Assembly (NCBI GenBank): GCA_959608885.1
Contig: CAUHSG010000002.1
Location: forward strand, 62,001-126,000
DNA length: 64,000 bases
Source: an uncultured Coriobacteriia bacterium
GTDB taxonomy: Bacteria > Actinomycetota > Coriobacteriia > Coriobacteriales > QAMH01
Reading direction: 5' to 3'
In this document: one piece after another, positions 43,594-52,102 of the stretch
Numbering within the stretch: position 1 is the first letter of the stretch
Layout: each line of letters starts with the position of its first letter
Notes under the pieces: generated by a model
The model's input: only the letters and a program-made list of their open reading frames with translations
Told to the model about the DNA's origin: nothing
The model's database searches: none
Program-made: the position numbers and the translations under genes

Positions 43594-45834
43594 ATGGCAG
43601 AAAATGAATACGTTCGCGTGCCGCACGAGAAGCCCTATACCTACAAAGAGGGCGATCTCACGGTCACACGCGGAAGCGCATGGACCGGGCCCGGGTGTCA
43701 TCTGGGTTGCGGCGTGCTGCTCTATACCGATGAAGATGGCAAGCTTGTCAAGGTAGAGGGCGATTCCGAGAATCCCTTCAACAACGGACGGCTTTGCGTG
43801 CGTTGTCTTGCCCTGCCTGATGTGACGAACCACAAGGACAGGCTCTTGTATCCGATGAAACGCGACCCGAAGGACCGCGGCAAGGACAAGTGGGAGCGCA
43901 TCGGCTGGGACGAGGCCATCGACCTGGTTTCGGACAAGCTCATCGAGATTCGCGAGAAGTACGGTGCGGAAAGCGTCGTGTTCGGCCAGGGCACCGGTCG
44001 CGATATCGCCTCGTGGATCACGCGCCTTGCCTGGTCGTATGGCTCGCCCAACTACACCTGCTTCGCGCTGTCCGGACTTGCCTGCTACCTGCCCCGCATC
44101 GCCGGCATGGCCGCCACTTGCGGCGGGTACACGGTCGCTGACTGCTCGCAGCAGTTCACCGATCGCTACGATAACCCCAACTGGCGTCATCCCGAGCTCA
44201 TGGTCATTTGGGGCAACTATCCGCTCAAGGCGAACTCCGACGGTTTCTACGGTCACTGGATGATCGATCTCATGAAGCGGGGTATGAAGATCATGATGAT
44301 CGATCCGCGCGTCACCTGGCTTTCGCTCAAGGCCGAGGAGCACCTGCGCCTGCGTCCCGGTACCGATGCCGCCCTGGCGCTCGCGATGATGAACGTCATC
44401 ATCAACGAGGAGCTCTACGACAAGGAATTCGTCGAGAAGTGGACCTACGGCTTTGACGAGCTGCGCGAACGCGTGCAGGATTACCCGCCGTCGAAGATGG
44501 CTGAGGTCACCTGGGTTCCCGAGGAGCAGATCGTCCGCGCGGCACGCCTGCTCGCGAAGTCGAAGCCTGCCGCCATGCAGTGGGGTCTTGCCGTCGACAT
44601 GGTCAAGGAGGCCCTCCCGGCCGGTCAGGCCATCGTCGGCCTGTTCCAGATCACCGGCAACGTCGACATCCCCGGCAGCAACATCTTCCCGGTCGAGATG
44701 ATTGCGTACTCTGGCGGTTGGGGTTCCGAACTCATCAGCCCCGAGCAGAAAGCAAAGCGCATCGGCCTTGCCGAGTATCCGCTCTTGAACCTCGGCTTTC
44801 AGGCAGCTCAGGCAGACGAAGTGCTCAAGACGATGGAGACGGGTAGCCCCTACAAGATTCATAGCGTCTGGCTGCAGACGAACAACGCAATCGCCTGCAT
44901 GGGCGCTGACCCTAGGCGCGTTCTCAAGGCGCTGCTGAAGATGGACTTCAACGTCGTCGTCGATCTGTTCATGACGCCGACCGCCATGGCGGTTGCCGAC
45001 GTAGTACTGCCCGCGTGCACATATCCCGAGAAGGACGGCCTGCGTTTGGGCGACGGTCTACAACGTGGTGAGGTCATCAACAAGGTCACGCAGATCGGCG
45101 AGGCCAAGTCCGACGCCGAGATCAACCTGCTCATCGGTAAACGTCTCAACCCGGATGCATGGCCGTGGGAGACCATCGACGAGATGCTGTCGTACATGAT
45201 CTCCTCGACGGGCCTCTCGTTCTCCGAGCTGCGCGAGCAGGCGCCGCTGTATTTGCCCTTCGAGTACAAGCGCTACGAGAAGGGCCTGCTGCGTGCCGAT
45301 GGCAAGCCCGGCTTCAACACGACGACGGGGCTCATCGAGCTGTGGTCGCTGTTCTACGAGACCTGCGGGTTGGATCCCATGCCGTATTTCGACGAGCCCA
45401 ACCCCGGTCCGGGCGCGACGCCTGAGCTCATGGAGGAGTATCCCTTCGTGCTCACGACCGGTGCACGTCGCTGGTCCTCGTTCCACAGCGAGCACCGCCA
45501 GGTCGATCGTCTGCGTCGCATGGATCCGTGGCCTTATATCGAGATCCATCCCGAGGCCGCCGAGAAGCTCGGCGTCACCGAAGGCGAGTGGGTCTGGGTC
45601 GAAAACATGCTCGGCCGCGCCAAGCGCACCGTCAAGATCACCCCGATCGTCGATCCGCGCGTCGTTTCGTGCGATCACGGCTGGTGGCTGCCCGAGGCAG
45701 AGCCGGAGAAGCTCTACGATGTCTTCGACGTGAACATCAACCAGCTCATCCCCATGTCGTGCGGAAAGTCGGGCTTCGGCGCCAATTACAAGACGACCAT
45801 CTGCAAGATCTACAAAATCGAGGAAGGGGAATAG
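43594..45834 (+). CDS. Molybdopterin oxidoreductase, acetylene-hydratase/dehydroxylase-like
   Basis: The 746-residue DMSO-reductase-family catalytic subunit has no Tat signal. N-terminal Fe-S Cys are C35-x3-C39 and C68, with an extra C71 (GRLCVRC). The usual first Cys (expected at 32) is Gly, so the cluster would need C71 or differ. The metal ligand is probably Cys164 in SGLACYLPR, as in acetylene hydratase and formate dehydrogenase-like enzymes. C-terminal MGD-binding motifs (GARRWSSFHSEHR, VSCDHGWWLPE) are present. Homologues in gut Coriobacteriia include catechol dehydroxylases, so a ring-dehydroxylation or hydration role is plausible but unproven. ATG 43594 is chosen over 43525 by its ATAGGAG site. 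Confidence 0.85.
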   Translation: MAENEYVRVPHEKPYTYKEGDLTVTRGSAWTGPGCHLGCGVLLYTDEDGKLVKVEGDSENPFNNGRLCVRCLALPDVTNHKDRLLYPMKRDPKDRGKDKWERIGWDEAIDLVSDKLIEIREKYGAESVVFGQGTGRDIASWITRLAWSYGSPNYTCFALSGLACYLPRIAGMAATCGGYTVADCSQQFTDRYDNPNWRHPELMVIWGNYPLKANSDGFYGHWMIDLMKRGMKIMMIDPRVTWLSLKAEEHLRLRPGTDAALALAMMNVIINEELYDKEFVEKWTYGFDELRERVQDYPPSKMAEVTWVPEEQIVRAARLLAKSKPAAMQWGLAVDMVKEALPAGQAIVGLFQITGNVDIPGSNIFPVEMIAYSGGWGSELISPEQKAKRIGLAEYPLLNLGFQAAQADEVLKTMETGSPYKIHSVWLQTNNAIACMGADPRRVLKALLKMDFNVVVDLFMTPTAMAVADVVLPACTYPEKDGLRLGDGLQRGEVINKVTQIGEAKSDAEINLLIGKRLNPDAWPWETIDEMLSYMISSTGLSFSELREQAPLYLPFEYKRYEKGLLRADGKPGFNTTTGLIELWSLFYETCGLDPMPYFDEPNPGPGATPELMEEYPFVLTTGARRWSSFHSEHRQVDRLRRMDPWPYIEIHPEAAEKLGVTEGEWVWVENMLGRAKRTVKITPIVDPRVVSCDHGWWLPEAEPEKLYDVFDVNINQLIPMSCGKSGFGANYKTTICKIYKIEEGE

Positions 45835-45837
45835 GCC

Positions 45838-46167
45838 ATGGCGAAAGGCATTCTCATTGACACCGAATGGTGCTCCGGTTGCCACACCTGCGAGATGGCA
45901 TGCCAAATGCACAACCATCTTCCCGTCGGCCAGACGGGAGTCATTGTGCAGGAGATTGGCCCGTGGCAGATTGACGAGAACAACTGGCAGCTCTCCTACC
46001 TACCTGCGTTCACGAAGCAGTGCGATGGGTGCGTGGTGCGTGTGGGCGAGGGAAAGCTCCCGACCTGCGTGCAGCATTGTCAGGCGCAGTGTCTGATGTA
46101 CGGAGACGTCGAGGAACTCGCCGGCCAGATGGGCGCCGGAAGCAAGAAGGTACTCTGCGTCATCTAG
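45838..46167 (+). CDS. Ferredoxin-like Fe-S subunit of the 43594 molybdoenzyme
   Basis: The 109-residue protein has WCSGCHTCEMAC (four Cys) and later CDGC, CVQHC and C, enough for about two [4Fe-4S] clusters. It starts 3 bp after the catalytic subunit stop and is presumably its electron-transfer partner. It is much shorter than typical DmsB and has no beta-barrel tail, in contrast with the subunit at 41060. Confidence 0.85.
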   Translation: MAKGILIDTEWCSGCHTCEMACQMHNHLPVGQTGVIVQEIGPWQIDENNWQLSYLPAFTKQCDGCVVRVGEGKLPTCVQHCQAQCLMYGDVEELAGQMGAGSKKVLCVI

Positions 46168-46226
46168 TGTCTCGCAGCATCGCTTCGCACGATGTGCGAA
46201 AGCTTGCTATGTTCTGGCCATGCGAT

Positions 46227-46257
46227 GGCGGGAGGTGCCTACGCGGTGCCTCCCGCC
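46227..46257 (+). terminator. GC-rich hairpin after the Fe-S subunit gene
   Basis: GGCGGGAGG (46227-46235) pairs with CCTCCCGCC (46249-46257), then GCTTCCTCT. It is a possible weak terminator or processing signal between the oxidoreductase genes and the radical SAM pair. Confidence 0.4.
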
Positions 46258-46318
46258 GCTTCCTCTCACTGCCATGCTGGCTACGAGGGACATGTCCATG
46301 ATTTTCGAGGAGTCATTC

Positions 46319-46549
46319 ATGTGCGGATATGCATGCGTCAACTGCGGAAGATGCAGGGGAGAGGCCCCGGCATTTGCCATGGATATGGAGCGTGTGCCCG
46401 GATACTGCGAGCGCTGTGAGGCTATCAATGGGCCGACGGCGCAGGTATGTGGCATGTGCGGAGCGCCGCTCGCGAGTGCCGAGCGCGCAGCGCAGCTACG
46501 TGCCACGTACCTGTCGCATTCCGATGCATCGCAGCCCGGAGCGGCTTAG
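46319..46549 (+). CDS. Small Cys-rich protein coupled to a radical SAM gene
   Basis: The 76-residue protein has eight Cys in CxxC-like pairs (CGYACVNCGRC, CERC, CGMCG), with a short Ala-rich tail. I do not recognise the family; it looks like a double zinc ribbon or a Cys-rich substrate peptide. ATG 46319 is supported by GAGGAG 7 bp upstream. Its stop is immediately followed by the radical SAM ATG, so the two are translationally coupled. Confidence 0.65.
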   Translation: MCGYACVNCGRCRGEAPAFAMDMERVPGYCERCEAINGPTAQVCGMCGAPLASAERAAQLRATYLSHSDASQPGAA

Positions 46550-47827
46550 ATGGACTTGCGGGAGTACACGACGCTGATCGAGGGAGCCGAAGAGGACTTT
46601 CGGCGCTCCGCTGCCCAGTACGGCTTGCCCTTCGAGAAAGGCGAGTCCTCTCCGCGCTCAGCTCGCCAGGTGATGGCGCACGCGTGTGGATGCGAATGCG
46701 AGAACGGCGGCTCCTCCATATGGCGCGGCTGGATATCGCCGGCGTGTATCGCATGTCGCACGGGCGAGCGTACCGGCTCGCTCTTCGTGGACTTGCGCTG
46801 CACCAAGCATTGCTACTTCTGTTTCAATGTCAATCAACCCCATTACGAACGTTTCTTGCAATATGAGCGAGACATCGCGCTCGAGCTCAGGCAGGCCCAT
46901 GCTGCTGGTGCCGCATACGACTTTTTGGCGGTGACGGGTGGCGAGCCGCTGCTCCACGTGGATAGCGTCGTGGCGTTTCTGGAGGAGGCGCGCAGCCTGT
47001 ATCCGCAGGTCCACACGCGCATCTACACGAATGGTGACCGTGCCGATGAGGATGCGCTCGTGCGACTTGCCGCGGCGGGGCTCTCCGAGGTCCGCTTCAG
47101 CGTGAAGCCACCCGATGACGATGACGCGCAGGAGCGCGCGCTGGCGGCGATTGGTCGTGCCGTCTCGTTCGTGGACGATGTCGTGGTCGAGATGCCGGTC
47201 ATCCCCGGCACCGTGGAGTGGATGATAGGACTACTACGCGAGTTCGACGCGCTTGGAGTGCGCGGCGTCAACCTGCTTGAGTTCTGCTTTCCCCTGTATA
47301 ACGCCGAACAGTTTGTCCAGCGTGGCTTTCGACTGCGCAGACATCCGTGGAATTACCTCTACGATTACTGGTATTCGGGCGGCTTGCCGGTAGCCGAAAG
47401 CGAACGTGACGCGCTGTGTCTCATGCAGCGTGCGGCAGACGAGGGGCTTTCGTTCGGGCTGCATTACTGCAGTGCCGACAATCGCAATTCGGCGCAGGTA
47501 AACCGGCAAAACGACGCGTTCTTCGTGCAGGGGCTCGATAAGGTCTACCCTTGGATCGACCGCGACGATGACGATGGCTTTCTGCGCTGCCTCAAGGTGT
47601 TTGGCGAAGACGTGCCCAAGGTACGTGCCTGGGCCGAGGCATGCGACGTTGCCTGCTATGCCAATGACGCCGTGCCAAGTCTATCGCTTCCGCGCTCTGT
47701 CTTGGATGCATTGCGCGCGGCGTATCCGGGCGTACAGGTAGGAAAGAGCACGAACATACTCGAGGAACTTCCCAACGGCGACTACTGCATGCGGGAGATT
47801 GGCGTTCGAGAGCTGTACAGAAGCTAG
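46550..47827 (+). CDS. Radical SAM enzyme with extra N-terminal Cys cluster
   Basis: The 425-residue protein carries the canonical CX3CX2C radical SAM motif (CTKHCYFC, Cys84, 88, 91) and VTGGEPLL. Ahead of it lie C46, C48, C50 and C66-x2-C69, which may bind an auxiliary cluster or zinc. Candidate roles are modification of the small Cys-rich protein encoded just upstream, or maturation of a neighbouring molybdoenzyme. Neither is shown. The start ATG directly abuts the previous stop. Confidence 0.8.
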   Translation: MDLREYTTLIEGAEEDFRRSAAQYGLPFEKGESSPRSARQVMAHACGCECENGGSSIWRGWISPACIACRTGERTGSLFVDLRCTKHCYFCFNVNQPHYERFLQYERDIALELRQAHAAGAAYDFLAVTGGEPLLHVDSVVAFLEEARSLYPQVHTRIYTNGDRADEDALVRLAAAGLSEVRFSVKPPDDDDAQERALAAIGRAVSFVDDVVVEMPVIPGTVEWMIGLLREFDALGVRGVNLLEFCFPLYNAEQFVQRGFRLRRHPWNYLYDYWYSGGLPVAESERDALCLMQRAADEGLSFGLHYCSADNRNSAQVNRQNDAFFVQGLDKVYPWIDRDDDDGFLRCLKVFGEDVPKVRAWAEACDVACYANDAVPSLSLPRSVLDALRAAYPGVQVGKSTNILEELPNGDYCMREIGVRELYRS

Positions 47828-47855
47828 AAATCACCCTCGGGTGTTACCCATTACA

Positions 47856-47894
47856 TTACCCGTTTACATACGTCGGATAAGGCGTTTTCGCCCT
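47856..47894 (+). promoter_or_regulatory. Upstream motif shared with the 43594 molybdoenzyme gene, copy 2
   Basis: See 43511-43549: the same GTCGGA-A-GGCGTTTTC-CC core is here ~80 bp before the 47974 start. This copy lies in a 146-bp intergenic gap, so a promoter function is natural. Confidence 0.5.
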
Positions 47895-47973
47895 AAAGCG
47901 TCGCCTGTAGTCTTTCGATGAAGTGAATCCCAGGCGATAGACGCGAGGGGAAGAAGAGAAGGGAGAGCATGCT

Positions 47974-50649
47974 ATGTCAGATACACCATCTATGGCCGGC
48001 GTGCCCAACAACACGGTAGATGACAATGGCATTCGATGGCGACGTACCCGCTGTCACTTCTGCCACATGAACTGCAGCATCTATGCCGGTGTCGACACGA
48101 AGACCGGTAGGCTCGTGGAGCTCAGGGGCGATGACGCGGAGGGCTCCGTGCTCTGCAACCGCCTGGGCGAGAAGGGCGAGCGCGCGATCAAGTTCCATTA
48201 TCACCCCAAGCGCATCAATCATCCGCTCAAGCGCGTCGGCGAGCGTGGCGAGGACAAGTGGGAGCAGATCTCCTACGATCAGGCCATCAAGGAAATCGCC
48301 GAGAAGCTCCAGGCGCTCATCGACGAATATGGCCCCGAGACGCTCGTCGCCTCCGAGGGCACCTACCGCTCGGATCATCTGTGGGCGCGCAGCCGCTTCA
48401 CCAACCTCCTGGGCAATCCCGGCAACGTCATCGATCCGGGTACCATCTGCTGGTGCTGGAACTACACGCTCAACATGGCCATGGTCGGATGGCCTGTCGA
48501 GTCCATGATGCCGGCATCCCCGCAGCAGTCGCATACGATCGTCAACTGGGGCAAGCGCTGCCAGGAGTCCTATGCGCCCGAGGCGCCCCTCTGGCGCGTC
48601 ATCTCGGGACGCACGACGGTCAACGAGCCCGATCCCGCGCAGCTCATCGTTGTGGATCCCGTCTGCATCACCGAGTCCGGGCAGGCCGACGAGTGGCTGC
48701 AGCCCTATCCCAACACCGATTGTCTGGTGTGCCTTGCCTGGGTGCACTACGTCATTCGCGAGAAGCTCTATGACGAGGACTTCCTGAAGTATTGGTCCAA
48801 CGCCGTGTTCCTCTTCCGCACCGATACGAACAAGCTGCTGCGTGCGAGCGATGTCGAGGAAGGTGGCAAGCACGAGGACTTCGTCGTGTGGGACGGCGAG
48901 ACGGGCGCACCCCTGTGCTGGTGCTCTGACGAGAATCGCTACTACACTCCCACCGAGGACACTGTCGTGGACGCTCAGCTCTACGGAACCTACACCGTCA
49001 CGCTCAAGGACGGTTCCACGGTCGAGTGCAAGACCGTCTTCGACGCCATTGCCGACCGCATGCAGGAGTACACGCCCGAGCGCGCCTCCAAGGTTTCCGG
49101 TGTGCCCGTCCGCAAGATCGAGGCGGCTGCCCATCTCTACGCTACCAATGGTCCGGCTTGCATCATCTGGGGTCTCGGTGGCGGCGACCAGCATGGCAAT
49201 AACGCATCGAGTTTCGGAATCGCCAAGACCATTCTGCGCATCCTGTGCGGCAACATCGATAATCCCGGCGGCGAGTTCGTCGGCATGCCCTGCGATCCCA
49301 ACGCCGTGGGTAAGGAGAAGACCTATCCGGTGCGCAACGCCGAGTTCGAGCTCTCCGAGCTGCAGGACCCCGCGAACCAGGACAAGTTCATCGGCAACGA
49401 CCGCTTCCGCGTCATGTCGTGGAAGGGCTTCAAGATGATCGATAAGAACTATCGCAAGATGTTCGGCGTGCCGCGTCCGATGCTGCACCAGATGCTCTGC
49501 TCGCCGTCGCTTGTCATGGATGCCATGATCGATGGAGATCCGTACCCCATCAAGGCAATGATCTGCTGGGAATCCAATCCGCTTGCCTGGGCACCCAACA
49601 CCAAGAAGATGTACAAGGCCCTCAAGAACCTCGACCTGCTCGTCTCCGTCGAGTACTGGAAGACGCCGACCGCGGCGCTGGCCGACTACATCATGCCCGC
49701 CTGCGACTGGATGGAGCGTCCGCTGTGCACCACGTCCGAGGACTCCATGGACTTCATCACCGTGGGTGACCGTGGCGTAGAGCCCTATGAGGAGCGCCGC
49801 GTGGACTACGACTTCTTCCGTGCGCTGGGTTGCGCCATGGGTCAGGAGAAGGACTGGCCGTGGGAGACCTACGAGCAGGCGATCGAGTACACGGTCGAGC
49901 GCGTCCCGGATCTGGATTACGAGAAGGCCGTCAACATGGGCACCTACTTCCCGTATCCCACGGAGTACTACAAGTACGCGAAGCGCCTCGACAATGGACA
50001 GATCATGGGATTCGCGACCAACTCGCGCAAGGCCGAGATCTACGCCTCGGTGCTCGAGGATCTCGACTACGATCCCATCCCCGTATACCGCGAGCCGGAG
50101 TCTCCGCTCGGCAATCCCGAGATGGCCAAGGAGTATCCGTTCCGCCTCACGATTTCGGGTCGCGTGAGCCCGCTGTATCACTCCGAGTTCCGCACGCCGG
50201 GACATGGCACGCGCACGGTCGAGCCGTATCCCTACACCTGGATGCACTTCAATGACGGACGCAAGCTGCACATCAAGGAAGGCGACTGGATCTGGATCGA
50301 GACGCCGATGGGTCGTATCCGCCAGAAGGCGCATCTGGGATGGGACATCCCCGAAGGCGTCGTGCAGGTACCGCCGAGCTGGTGGTATCCCGAGCTTCCC
50401 GCCGAGGAGCCGTGGAGCCAGGGCGTGTTCGATGCCGCCGGCAACGTGCTTGTCGATGACGATCCGGACAAGGCCGATCAGATGACGGCTACTTGGTGCA
50501 CGCGTGGTCTGCTTTGCAAGATCTATCCCTGCATCGACCCATCTGATGGCACGGATGATGCGATTCCCATCGACCAATACGATGGCAAGCATGACACCGT
50601 GTGGGATCAGGCATACGCGAACCTTTCCAACTGGGAGCTCAGGAAATAA
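47974..50649 (+). CDS. Molybdopterin oxidoreductase with canonical Fe-S site, dehydroxylase-like
   Basis: This 891-residue DMSO-reductase-family catalytic subunit has the complete N-terminal Fe-S motif C27-x2-C30-x3-C34-x26-C61, unlike the other two in this island. The likely Mo ligand is Cys159 or Cys161 in GTICWCWNYT. MGD-binding segments and the C-terminal cap (SGRVSPLYHSEFRTPGHG) are present. There is no Tat signal, so it is cytoplasmic. It is followed by a small 2[4Fe-4S] ferredoxin instead of a DmsB subunit. The substrate is unknown; a reductive step on a phenolic ring is an inference from the neighbourhood. Confidence 0.86.
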   Translation: MSDTPSMAGVPNNTVDDNGIRWRRTRCHFCHMNCSIYAGVDTKTGRLVELRGDDAEGSVLCNRLGEKGERAIKFHYHPKRINHPLKRVGERGEDKWEQISYDQAIKEIAEKLQALIDEYGPETLVASEGTYRSDHLWARSRFTNLLGNPGNVIDPGTICWCWNYTLNMAMVGWPVESMMPASPQQSHTIVNWGKRCQESYAPEAPLWRVISGRTTVNEPDPAQLIVVDPVCITESGQADEWLQPYPNTDCLVCLAWVHYVIREKLYDEDFLKYWSNAVFLFRTDTNKLLRASDVEEGGKHEDFVVWDGETGAPLCWCSDENRYYTPTEDTVVDAQLYGTYTVTLKDGSTVECKTVFDAIADRMQEYTPERASKVSGVPVRKIEAAAHLYATNGPACIIWGLGGGDQHGNNASSFGIAKTILRILCGNIDNPGGEFVGMPCDPNAVGKEKTYPVRNAEFELSELQDPANQDKFIGNDRFRVMSWKGFKMIDKNYRKMFGVPRPMLHQMLCSPSLVMDAMIDGDPYPIKAMICWESNPLAWAPNTKKMYKALKNLDLLVSVEYWKTPTAALADYIMPACDWMERPLCTTSEDSMDFITVGDRGVEPYEERRVDYDFFRALGCAMGQEKDWPWETYEQAIEYTVERVPDLDYEKAVNMGTYFPYPTEYYKYAKRLDNGQIMGFATNSRKAEIYASVLEDLDYDPIPVYREPESPLGNPEMAKEYPFRLTISGRVSPLYHSEFRTPGHGTRTVEPYPYTWMHFNDGRKLHIKEGDWIWIETPMGRIRQKAHLGWDIPEGVVQVPPSWWYPELPAEEPWSQGVFDAAGNVLVDDDPDKADQMTATWCTRGLLCKIYPCIDPSDGTDDAIPIDQYDGKHDTVWDQAYANLSNWELRK

Positions 50650-50713
50650 TTGCTGCTCATGGTGGATGGCGCATCTCCCCCGCGCCATCCACCGGCTTAG
50701 ATGGGAGTCCGGA

Positions 50714-50953
50714 ATGGGAGCATACGGACCGCCTCCGGGTTTCTACAAGAACAGTCCTCGTGTCAGGATTTCCGAAGACTACTGCACGGGATGCATGAAC
50801 TGCATTTCCAAATGTCCGAGAAATGACGTTTTACGTGCGCGAAAGGTCGATGGCAAGATCAAGGCATGGGCACCTACCCCCGAAAACTGCGTTGGATGCG
50901 GTCGTTGCGTCAACTCCTGTCCAACGCATTCCATTAGCATCTACCTGGTCTGA
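50714..50953 (+). CDS. 2[4Fe-4S] ferredoxin
   Basis: The 79-residue bacterial-type ferredoxin has two classical CxxCxxCxxxCP motifs (CTGCMNCISKCP and CVGCGRCVNSCP). It probably delivers electrons to the 47974 molybdoenzyme just upstream (64 bp). ATG 50714 has GGAG-rich sequence upstream; the longer in-frame extension is not family-like. Confidence 0.9.
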   Translation: MGAYGPPPGFYKNSPRVRISEDYCTGCMNCISKCPRNDVLRARKVDGKIKAWAPTPENCVGCGRCVNSCPTHSISIYLV

Positions 50954-51208
50954 TATTGCAGACACCGCACGCCCTTGTCCATCCCCCAAGGGGCTCATGC
51001 GAAATCATCCAGGTTGTGCGTTACTCCCTCCTTTTGCGCGGCGTTCGGAGTGTTCCGGGCGCCGTGCGTCTTTCCGGTGATGTCATGGATGTCTGGTCGT
51101 AAGTTTGCATGACCCGTTCTGTTTTCCGGCTGGAAATGCTCCTTGTGATGCGGGAAAATATACAGATGTGCGCAAAACCCATGCGCTGCAGGCCATAAGG
51201 AGGTCCCA

Positions 51209-52096
51209 TTGTCTGATTACGTCTTGAGCTGCGAGTCGACCGTCGATTTGACTCCCGAAAAGATACATGAGCTCGGCCTCGAGTGCATCTACTTCCACTT
51301 CTACATCGACGGCGTCGAATACCCGGACGATCTGGGGCAGACGATTCCCTTCGACGAGTTCTATCAGGCGATGAAGGACGGCGCCGAGACCAAGACCGCC
51401 GCCATCGGCACGGGCGAGTACGAGAGATTCTTCCGCTCGTTTCTCGAGCAGGGCAAGGATGTCCTGCACGTTTCGCTTTCCTCGGGCATCTCGGGAACGG
51501 TCGAGTCGGCGCGCATTGCCGCCAAGACTCTTGCGAACGAGTTTCCCGAGCGCAAGATCCACGTCATTGACTCGCTTGCCGCCTCGAGTGGCTTTGGCCT
51601 GCTCATGCAGGCGCTTTCGGAGAAGCGTGCGGAGGGCATGGAAATCGACGAGCTCGCCGAATGGGCGGAGGCCCACAAGCTCAACGACTGGCACTGGTTC
51701 TTTTCCACGGACCTCACCTTCTACATCAAGGGCGGTCGCGTAAAGCCGATTAGCGGATTCGTGGGAAACATGCTCGGCATTTGCCCGTTGCTCAACATGG
51801 ATTCGCTCGGCCGCCTCATTCCGCGCGAGAAGATTCGCTCGAAGAAGAAGGTCATCAAGTGCATTGTCGAGAAGATGGAGCAGACTGCCGACAAGGGCCT
51901 CGACTACGACGGCCCCGTTTTCATCAGCGAAAGCGATTGCATGGAGGATGCACGCGCCGTCGCCGATCTCGTCGAGGAGCGTTTCCCCAAGATGCGTGGA
52001 AAGGTCGAGATCTACAGCATTGGCACGACCATCGGCAGTCATACTGGCCCGGGCACTGTCGCGCTCTTCTTCTGGGGCTGCGAGCGAGGTCTGTAG
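51209..52096 (+). CDS. DegV family fatty-acid-binding protein
   Basis: The 295-residue DegV-fold protein binds fatty acids (FakB-like). It has the start YVLSCESTVDLTPE, the ligand-site stretch HVSLSSGISGTVESA and the typical GRVKPISGFVGNMLGICPLL. The start is TTG at 51209 with a strong AAGGAGG site 5 bp upstream. The partner kinase FakA is not adjacent. Followed 6 bp later by an ABC-F gene. Confidence 0.92.
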   Translation: MSDYVLSCESTVDLTPEKIHELGLECIYFHFYIDGVEYPDDLGQTIPFDEFYQAMKDGAETKTAAIGTGEYERFFRSFLEQGKDVLHVSLSSGISGTVESARIAAKTLANEFPERKIHVIDSLAASSGFGLLMQALSEKRAEGMEIDELAEWAEAHKLNDWHWFFSTDLTFYIKGGRVKPISGFVGNMLGICPLLNMDSLGRLIPREKIRSKKKVIKCIVEKMEQTADKGLDYDGPVFISESDCMEDARAVADLVEERFPKMRGKVEIYSIGTTIGSHTGPGTVALFFWGCERGL

Positions 52097-52102
52097 GTTT
52101 TC

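Noticed and set aside
47977..50688. A 903-codon open frame on the minus strand over the 891-residue molybdoenzyme gene
   Set aside because: It mirrors the plus-strand gene through GC-rich codon bias; its translation shows no domain while the plus strand has a complete molybdoenzyme.
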